A stretch of DNA of 10,866 nt from an uncultured Lachnospiraceae bacterium. GTDB lineage: Bacteria; Bacillota; Clostridia; Lachnospirales; Lachnospiraceae. Of this stretch, positions 6,162 through 10,866 are shown piece after piece. Below the pieces are notes generated by a model. It was given only the letters and a program-made list of their open reading frames with translations. It searched no databases and was not told the DNA's origin. The position numbers and the translations under genes are program-made. The first letter of the stretch is position 1. Every line of letters begins with the position of its first letter. Location of the stretch: assembly GCA_910588535.1 (NCBI GenBank), contig CAJUOO010000084.1, positions 1 to 10,866 of the forward strand, read 5' to 3'.

Positions 6162-7528
6162 AGGAAAAGAAAGTATTTGATGCTATCACCAATCTGCCTG
6201 ATCCGATGGTGATGGAGGCGGAAGAATATATAAATCATAAAAAGAAAAGGAGGAGGGTGCTTTTTGCATCTCTTGCCGCATGTGCAGTTCTCGTATTTGG
6301 AGCAGCAGGATTGGGAATACAGAAGGTAGGAACAGGGGTGGAAGCAATTATTAAGGTGACATATCCAAAAGCGTATGCGTATGATGATTATGATACAAGG
6401 AGTGAGATCAGAGAAAAGAATCCAGTGGAAGAAAGCTTTCTCAGTGCAGTTCAGGGATTTGCATGGCGGACTTCTTCGGTATTTTTAAAAGATAAGAAAG
6501 AAAACGTCAATTATTCTCCACTGTCTTTATATTATGCATTGTCGCTTGCGGCATCTGGTGCGGAGGGGGAAACGGCGGCGGAACTGCTCTGTCTCTTAGG
6601 GGTGGAGGATCAAGAACAGTTGTCAAGTCAGTGTAGCAATCTATATCGTCTGTTGTATGCAGACAATAAAATTGGAAAATGTAAAATTGCAAATTCATTG
6701 TGGCTAAGCAAAGATATTACCTTTCAGCCAGATTACGTTAAAAATGCAGCGGAGAAATTTTATGCACCTGCCTATTATGTTGATTTTGCCGATGAGAAGA
6801 CAACAGAAGCTATGGCAAACTGGATCGCAGACAACACAAATGGAGTATTACAGCCAGAGCTTAAGGAAAATACAGAGAGCTTAATGACAATTCTCAATAC
6901 TATATATTATAAGAATGAGTGGGTAGATTGCTTTGATAAAGACAAAACCAAGACAGATACCTTCTATCTCTCAGATAGCAGTACAGTGGAATGTGACTAT
7001 ATGAACAGAACATATAATTCTGCAGGTTTTAGTAAGGGAACAAACTATACAATGTCGCGCTTAAGTCTGAAATATTTTGGAAGTATGGTATTTATCCTGC
7101 CAGATGAAGGCGTCTCTCTGGATGAGCTGCTTGAGGAAGAGAAATTGAAGGAGATCTTTGAGGCAGAGGATAATGGATATGGAGAGGTTGTGTGGCAGGT
7201 GCCTAAATTTGATTTTGGATCGAAGTTTGATATGGCAAAGGAGCTTCAGGCACTTGGAGTGAGAGATGCCTTTGATGAAAAGGAAGCAGATTTTTCGCGC
7301 ATCACTGAGGAGATGGCATATATCTCAGATATTCGGCAGGAGACTCATATAAGTATTGATGAGAAGGGTGTAGAGGCGGCGGCTTTTACACAGATAGATT
7401 ATGCGGGTGCCGGTTTGCCGCAGGACAGAGCAGATATGATTCTTAATAGGCCATTTCTCTATGCGATTGAGACTTTTGATGGAATCCCCATATTTATAGG
7501 AATCTGTGAAAATCCAACAGAGAGATAA
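6158..7528 (+). CDS. Membrane-anchored serpin with an anti-sigma-like cytoplasmic N-terminus
   Basis: This 456-residue protein has three parts. Residues 1-33 are a charged cytoplasmic segment (NLPDPMVMEAEEYI then a KKKRRR stop-transfer cluster) resembling the short N-termini of Clostridial anti-sigma-like proteins encoded next to sigma factors. Residues 34-52 form one transmembrane helix. After a linker, about 90-456 is a complete serpin: NYSPLSLYYALSLAASGA near the start, NTIYYKNEW in the middle, a hinge EKGVEAAAF at 402-410, a reactive loop to about 428, and the C-terminal NRPF and PIFIGICENP motifs. The family traps serine or cysteine proteases by loop cleavage and insertion. The domain should face outward. 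Positive-inside charge supports this topology, and I see no lipobox. AAGGAGG (6142-6148) and the ATGA overlap with the sigma gene fix the start. The serpin call is strong; the anti-sigma role is inferred. Confidence 0.88.
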   Translation: MKEKKVFDAITNLPDPMVMEAEEYINHKKKRRRVLFASLAACAVLVFGAAGLGIQKVGTGVEAIIKVTYPKAYAYDDYDTRSEIREKNPVEESFLSAVQGFAWRTSSVFLKDKKENVNYSPLSLYYALSLAASGAEGETAAELLCLLGVEDQEQLSSQCSNLYRLLYADNKIGKCKIANSLWLSKDITFQPDYVKNAAEKFYAPAYYVDFADEKTTEAMANWIADNTNGVLQPELKENTESLMTILNTIYYKNEWVDCFDKDKTKTDTFYLSDSSTVECDYMNRTYNSAGFSKGTNYTMSRLSLKYFGSMVFILPDEGVSLDELLEEEKLKEIFEAEDNGYGEVVWQVPKFDFGSKFDMAKELQALGVRDAFDEKEADFSRITEEMAYISDIRQETHISIDEKGVEAAAFTQIDYAGAGLPQDRADMILNRPFLYAIETFDGIPIFIGICENPTER

Positions 7529-7531
7529 AAG

Positions 7532-7604
7532 GATTGGCTATACGAACCTCTTCTGAAACTGATAAAAGAAAATGCATTTTACAAGAAGATATGCTATACT
7601 GATA
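7532..7604 (+). repeat. Dispersed repeat copy 2 (outer flank only)
   Basis: The copy shares an exact 18-base block (7532-7549) with copy 1 at 208-225, and TACAAGAAG (7580-7588) at the same 48-base offset. By eye about 45 of 57 aligned bases match, with no gaps. It begins four bases after the serpin stop codon and lacks the palindromic arm present in copies 1 and 3. It takes up nearly all of the space between the serpin gene and the promoter of the next gene. Confidence 0.7.
7592..7600 (+). promoter_or_regulatory. Extended -10 promoter for the 7653 gene
   Basis: TGCTATACT matches the extended -10 pattern (TG, one base, then TATAAT-like) and lies about 52 bases before the ATG at 7653. No good -35 box stands 16-18 bases upstream, which is tolerable for extended -10 promoters. 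It sits at the outer edge of repeat copy 2, so the repeat may supply the promoter. Confidence 0.5.
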
Positions 7605-7652
7605 GAAATAAATCAATGGTATGTTTTGAAAATAGAAAGGTGGTTGTCTGTT

Positions 7653-8531
7653 ATGGATAAGATTAGATTTTATGTGCCGGATTTTTATTCTAATTTTCGG
7701 CTGATTACGGTATTTCATGATTTGATGGAGGCTCTGCCAGAATATTTTTATGATAATATTACTATCGGTGCAGCATATGGCTGTTTTCCGGGCAGTATCT
7801 GGAATGGCGGCCGGGTGATGCTGGGAAGCTGTACAAAGCAGGAGATGGAATATGTGATCTCCGAGTTAAACCGAAGGGATATTGCTGTTCGATACACTTT
7901 TACGAATCCCTTGATAGAAAAGCGTCATCTGTTGGATACCTTTTGTAATTTGTGCATGGAGCTTGGCATTGGCGGAAAGAATGAGGTTTTGGTTAATTCG
8001 CCCTTACTTGAAGAGTATATTAGAAATGCTTTTCCCGACTATCCGGTGATATCTTCCACAACAAAGTGCATCGCAGATTTCGCGTCGATCTGTCAGGAGC
8101 TAGAAAAGGATTATGCGCTGGTGGTGCTTGATTCAGCGATGAATAATACAGAAGAATTATTTTCTCTGGATCACAAAGATCGAATTGAGCTGATTGTCAA
8201 TCATTATTGTATGGATAACTGTCCAAGACGAAAAGAGCATTATCTGTGTGTGGGAAGAAGTCAGCTTGAATTTTCTGAACCTGATTTTGCGGAGTGTGAT
8301 AATATTAACAGAGATTTTTATCAAATAATGAAGAACCGCTCCTTTATTACAGCGGAGGCGGTTCTAGGGAAATACAAAGAGGCGGGTTTTCGCAATTTTA
8401 AGCTGGATGGAAGGGCTTTTAATAAATTTAAGGTGCTGGAAAGCTTTATCTATTATTTTGTTAAGCCAGAACACCGTGAGATGGTTCGGCATGGAATCTT
8501 AAAGAAAGAATTTAAAGCGGAGCTCCGATAA
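7653..8531 (+). CDS. Protein of unknown function, U32 peptidase-like (TIM-barrel) resemblance
   Basis: I do not recognise a characterised family with certainty. The 292-residue soluble protein begins MDKIRFYVPDFYSNF and has alternating beta/alpha character consistent with a TIM barrel. The central stretch (about 80-135, with NEVLVNSPLLEEYIR then VISSTTKCI) and the later VNHYCMDNCPRRKEHY recall U32 peptidase-like proteins, some of which bind an iron-sulfur cluster through cysteines. Cysteines are at 98, 101, 186, 190 and 199, the last three spaced C-x3-C-x8-C near His196. There is no signal peptide and no membrane helix. The start at 7653 is preferred over an in-frame ATG at 7572 because AAGGTGG (7637-7643) sits nine bases before it and the -10 box lies downstream of 7572. 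It appears to be transcribed alone. Its last 20 bases overlap the convergent CHR gene. The reading frame is convincing; the function is open. Confidence 0.8.
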   Translation: MDKIRFYVPDFYSNFRLITVFHDLMEALPEYFYDNITIGAAYGCFPGSIWNGGRVMLGSCTKQEMEYVISELNRRDIAVRYTFTNPLIEKRHLLDTFCNLCMELGIGGKNEVLVNSPLLEEYIRNAFPDYPVISSTTKCIADFASICQELEKDYALVVLDSAMNNTEELFSLDHKDRIELIVNHYCMDNCPRRKEHYLCVGRSQLEFSEPDFAECDNINRDFYQIMKNRSFITAEAVLGKYKEAGFRNFKLDGRAFNKFKVLESFIYYFVKPEHREMVRHGILKKEFKAELR

Positions 8532-9090
8532 TTAGATAGATAATGGTTCCCACCACTCCGGTGCCAAAGATAATGGAGATGGCGCTTGCCTTATATTTTC
8601 TAAGAATAAACAGTGCTCCAAGAAACAGCACACATTCTACTACTCGAAAGTCTGAGAGTACGATAGCGCTTTTTTCAGCTTGAAATAGTCCAAGCAACAG
8701 GATGGAGAGTCCTGCGGATGCAATCAGTGCCACCACGGCAGGGCGCAGTGCGGACAGAACCGTCTGAACACCGGAGAAGGTGCGGTATTTATAATAAAAA
8801 TATCCCAGTGCGAGGCAAATACAAAATGATGGCAGAATACATCCGATGGTACAGAGAACGGCGCCCGGAACTCCTGCAAGGCGAGTGCCCACAAAGGTAG
8901 CTGAGTTGATGGAGATAGGTCCCGGTGTCATCTCTGCAATCGTGATAAGATCGGTAAATTCTTCTAGGGTCATTAGATGATGTGTATATACAATCTGGTT
9001 CTGAATAAGAGGAATGGCAGCGTATCCACCTCCTACGCTAAATAAGCCCACTTGAATAAAGCTAAAAAATAATTTCAGTAATAAAGGCAT
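8512..9090 (-). CDS. Chromate transporter (CHR) family protein, single domain, second of pair
   Basis: This 192-residue, strongly hydrophobic membrane protein of the CHR superfamily has about five to six helices. The N-terminal half holds the family hallmarks: FSVGGGYAAIPLI, then ITIAEMTPGPISIN, then GTRLAGVPGA. Single-domain CHR proteins occur as adjacent pairs thought to assemble together, replacing the fused two-domain ChrA. Family members export chromate or related oxyanions; the substrate here is unproven. The start at 9090 is chosen over an upstream ATG at 9159 because AGGAGG lies just before it (about 9101-9106) and its ATG shares one base with the stop of the upstream partner (TAATG), showing translational coupling. 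The 3' end overlaps the convergent 7653 gene by 20 bases, with no clear terminator between. Confidence 0.88.
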   Translation of the reverse strand: MPLLLKLFFSFIQVGLFSVGGGYAAIPLIQNQIVYTHHLMTLEEFTDLITIAEMTPGPISINSATFVGTRLAGVPGAVLCTIGCILPSFCICLALGYFYYKYRTFSGVQTVLSALRPAVVALIASAGLSILLLGLFQAEKSAIVLSDFRVVECVLFLGALFILRKYKASAISIIFGTGVVGTIIYLIIGAPL

Positions 9091-9677
9091 TATACCTGTT
9101 CCTCCTTTTTTGTTCTTTTCAGATGGATAAGCAGATCTGCGATCCCGACAAATAGACATGCAAGGATAATTAACATCGCGCTGACATCAAATATTACTGC
9201 GGCCACAAAGGCTCCTATCATTAATAGAATATAGAGCATACGGCGCGTTTTTACCACGTTTTTTCCTAGATTTATCACTACATCGAAGATGACAGCAGCG
9301 ACACCTGCACGCATAACCTGAAGGGCGATCGCGATAATGTGGTTGCTGCGAAATTGTGTGTAAAAATGGGAGATAATGGAGATAATAATCATCGGCGGCA
9401 GAGCAGTCCCAAGAATTGCTGTGAGGGAACCGGGGATTCCTGCCATACGGTAGCCTAAAATAACAGATGCATTAATAGGGATAGGGCCCGGAGAGGACTG
9501 GGCGATCGCGGTGATGTCAAGCATCTCATCCTCATCTAGCCATTGCAATTCTTCGACGAATTTCTTTTTAAATAAAGATACGATAACAAAGCCACCTCCA
9601 AATGTGAAGGCGCTGAGAAGAAAGGTAGCTTTAAAAAGCTTCCACAATATTATAGCTTTCTTTTCTTGCGTTTTCAT
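9090..9677 (-). CDS. Chromate transporter (CHR) family protein, single domain, first of pair
   Basis: This 195-residue membrane protein is the first of the CHR pair. Motifs parallel those of its neighbour: FTFGGGFVIVSLFKKKF, then ITAIAQSSPGPIPIN, then GYRMAGIPGS, followed by about four more hydrophobic helices and a charged tail ending in KRTKKEEQV. Repetition of the GGG and SPGP/TPGP signatures in both proteins suggests descent from a duplicated half-transporter. The start at 9677 is supported by GGGAGGA (9684-9690 on the plus strand) eight bases upstream; an ATG at 9701 lacks such a site. It is transcribed divergently from the LysR gene, the usual sign that the regulator controls it. The transported anion cannot be read from sequence. 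Confidence 0.88.
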   Translation of the reverse strand: MKTQEKKAIILWKLFKATFLLSAFTFGGGFVIVSLFKKKFVEELQWLDEDEMLDITAIAQSSPGPIPINASVILGYRMAGIPGSLTAILGTALPPMIIISIISHFYTQFRSNHIIAIALQVMRAGVAAVIFDVVINLGKNVVKTRRMLYILLMIGAFVAAVIFDVSAMLIILACLFVGIADLLIHLKRTKKEEQV

Positions 9678-9724
9678 AGTCGTTCCTCCCGTCTTGTACA
9701 TAGATATATCAATTAACCTTCCAT

Positions 9725-9733
9725 ATCATAGCA
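9725..9733 (-). promoter_or_regulatory. Candidate promoter of the CHR pair
   Basis: On the minus strand TGCTATGAT matches an extended -10 box, placed about 48 bases upstream of the start at 9677. The -35 region is only T-rich, as expected if the LysR-type protein activates this promoter. Confidence 0.45.
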
Positions 9734-9786
9734 CAGTTTATTGATAAAATGAAATTATAGTTATTTATTATATCATAAAAATATAT

Positions 9787-9809
9787 TATAATATTTCATA
9801 AGTATTATA
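9787..9809. promoter_or_regulatory. Candidate LysR-type operator between the divergent genes
   Basis: TATAATATTT (9787-9796) and AAGTATTATA (9800-9809) form a 10-bp inverted repeat with one mismatch around a 3-base centre. LysR-type regulators bind such interrupted palindromes, often of the T-N11-A form. It lies 46 bases upstream of the LysR start and about 54 bases upstream of the candidate CHR -10 box, a normal distance for an activator site, and overlaps a possible -10 box for the regulator itself (TATAAT, 9787-9792), which would allow autorepression. The AT-rich context makes chance palindromes likelier. Confidence 0.45.
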
Positions 9810-9855
9810 TTTAAGTAGAACCTTTTGCAAGTAATAGAAGAAGTGGAGGACAAGG

Positions 9856-10737
9856 ATGCTTGATTTTCGTATGGATACATTTCTTGCAGTGTGCCAATGT
9901 ATGAACTATACGCGGGCGGCGGAGATGTTAAGCATTACTCAGCCGGCTGTTTCTCAGCATATTCGTTATCTGGAGGAGGAATATCAAACAAAATTATTTG
10001 TGCAGAGGGGAAGGCGGATAGAGCTGACAGAGAGTGGAGTGCTTTTAATGCATACTGTGCTTCGGATGCAGCATGATGTTATGCATTTAAAGAAGGAAAT
10101 AGAAAAACAGGAGGGGAGAAGGCGAAAGCTGTGTTTTGGAGCTACATTTACGATTGGGGAGTATCTGGTGCCACCACGGTTGCCAAGATTGCTTGCGGGT
10201 TATCCGGGTCTGTCGGTGGAGATTCGTCTTGGCAGTACCATAGGACTTTTGGAGAGGCTTAAGAGGGGAGAGTTGGAATTTGCCATAGTGGAAGGGAATT
10301 TTGCAAAGCAGGAATATGCACATATACTCTATAAAAAAGAGCCGTTTCTTGCCGTCTGTGCGCCGGGACATCATTTTATAAAGGAGCCGGATTCTTTGGA
10401 GCAGCTTTTGCCGGAGACATTGATTGTACGTGAGGAAGGTTCGGGTAATCGTGAGATCTTGGAGAGGACTTTACAGGGGAAGAATCTTACTCTTGCCGAT
10501 TTTGCGAGCTGTATTGAGATCAATGATATACAGGCAATTAAGGGGCTTGTCAAGCGGGATGTGGGAATTGGTTTTTTGTATCAGACAGCGGCAGCTCAGG
10601 AATTGAGAGAGGGAAGCTTAAAGCAGATTGTGCTGTCAGACTTTCAGATTGTCCATGATATGGCATTTGTCTGGATGAAAGGGAGTGTATTTGAGGATTA
10701 TTACAGAGAATGTGCAGAACTTTTAAAGCCATTGTAG
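9856..10737 (+). CDS. LysR-type transcriptional regulator
   Basis: This 293-residue protein is a typical full-length LysR-type regulator. The winged helix-turn-helix lies at about residues 1-60: NYTRAAEMLSITQPAVSQHI is the recognition region, followed by LFVQRGRRIELTESG. A linker helix (about 62-90) carries the protein to a two-lobed periplasmic-binding-protein-like effector domain (about 92-290), which begins LCFGATFTIGEYLVP and has GELEFAIVEG and LVKRDVGIGFLY in the usual places. It resembles the CysL/CysR-like branch. GGAGGA at 9845-9850 sits five bases before the ATG. It is divergent from the two CHR genes across about 180 bases, so it most likely regulates them in response to a small effector, perhaps an oxyanion or a sulfur metabolite; that is inference from position. 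Confidence 0.92.
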   Translation: MLDFRMDTFLAVCQCMNYTRAAEMLSITQPAVSQHIRYLEEEYQTKLFVQRGRRIELTESGVLLMHTVLRMQHDVMHLKKEIEKQEGRRRKLCFGATFTIGEYLVPPRLPRLLAGYPGLSVEIRLGSTIGLLERLKRGELEFAIVEGNFAKQEYAHILYKKEPFLAVCAPGHHFIKEPDSLEQLLPETLIVREEGSGNREILERTLQGKNLTLADFASCIEINDIQAIKGLVKRDVGIGFLYQTAAAQELREGSLKQIVLSDFQIVHDMAFVWMKGSVFEDYYRECAELLKPL

Positions 10738-10772
10738 CTTTGTATTTTGCGGGGCTGTTGCATTAAAAAAAC

Positions 10773-10866
10773 ATATACAGAATATTATAATATCTTGCAG
10801 GATGAATTTTGTTTTATCATTTTCGGAAAAGGTCCATATAGCCCATCCGCTGTTTTCCTCCGTCAC
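10773..10866 (-). repeat. Dispersed repeat copy 3, inverted and cut by the window edge
   Basis: Bases 10837-10866 match the reverse complement of 189-218 at 28 of 30 positions, so this is the right end of another fold-back element in opposite orientation whose palindrome continues past the window. The outer flank, read on the minus strand, keeps the two conserved blocks at the same 48-base spacing as copies 1 and 2. It starts about 35 bases after the LysR stop codon. No separate terminator hairpin is visible after the LysR gene. Confidence 0.75.

Noticed and set aside
7572..7652. 27-codon N-terminal extension of the 7653 protein
   Set aside because: It would begin upstream of the likely -10 box and inside the repeat, has no ribosome binding site, and the 7653 ATG has one.
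8518..8527. Perfect palindrome CGGAGCTCCG as a shared terminator
   Set aside because: It has no loop and no flanking T-run, and lies within both coding regions; more likely a coincidence of codons.
9091..9159. Upstream start for the second CHR gene (23 extra residues)
   Set aside because: The extra residues are hydrophilic and lie over the end of the first CHR gene; the ATG at 9090 has AGGAGG and a TAATG coupling with the upstream stop.
9678..9701. Upstream start for the first CHR gene (8 extra residues)
   Set aside because: The GGGAGGA ribosome site lies within this extension and correctly spaces the ATG at 9677.
1..10866. CRISPR array, tRNA, rRNA or an intact insertion sequence
   Set aside because: No regularly spaced direct repeats, no cloverleaf or rRNA-like stretch, and no transposase or integrase coding sequence were seen.

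Overview
The window reads as a low-to-moderate GC Firmicute chromosome, most likely a gut Lachnospiraceae-type Clostridium relative. The support is strong AGGAGG-type ribosome binding sites, AT-rich intergenic DNA, tightly packed genes, the protein families present (intracellular GH2 and GH35 enzymes, a bacterial serpin, paired single-domain chromate transporters), and the general feel of the protein sequences. The taxon is an inference, not a database result.

Layout, left to right. 1-73: possible C-terminal tail of a gene entering from the left. 80-218: an imperfectly palindromic fold-back element, followed by a conserved outer flank to about 275. 276-511: a leader with a likely promoter and a set of ATGTAT/ATACAT half-sites. 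512-5378: a two-gene galactoside operon, a large multidomain GH2 beta-galactosidase and a GH35 beta-galactosidase 10 bases apart, closed by a strong intrinsic terminator at about 5400-5436. 5604-7528: a sigma-70-family factor overlapping by 4 bases a membrane-anchored serpin whose short cytoplasmic N-terminus looks like an anti-sigma segment. 7532-7604: a second, shorter copy of the repeat flank, carrying an extended -10 promoter for the next gene. 7653-8531: a conserved-looking protein of unknown function with a resemblance to the U32 peptidase-like fold. 8512-9677 on the minus strand: two overlapping single-domain CHR (chromate transporter family) genes, divergent from a LysR-type regulator at 9856-10737. 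10773-10866: a third copy of the repeat, inverted and running off the window.

How the genes work together. The GH2 and GH35 enzymes lack signal peptides, so they should hydrolyse imported beta-galactosides in the cytoplasm; no transporter is in the window. The LysR regulator probably controls the divergent CHR pair through a palindrome between them. The most interesting unit is the sigma factor plus serpin pair. It has the genetic layout of a sigma/anti-sigma operon, but the extracytoplasmic sensor domain is a complete serpin with a recognisable hinge and reactive loop. Serpins undergo a very large conformational change when a protease cuts the loop, so the pair could be a protease-sensing transcriptional switch, a secreted-protease defence, or both. 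That idea is inference from architecture.
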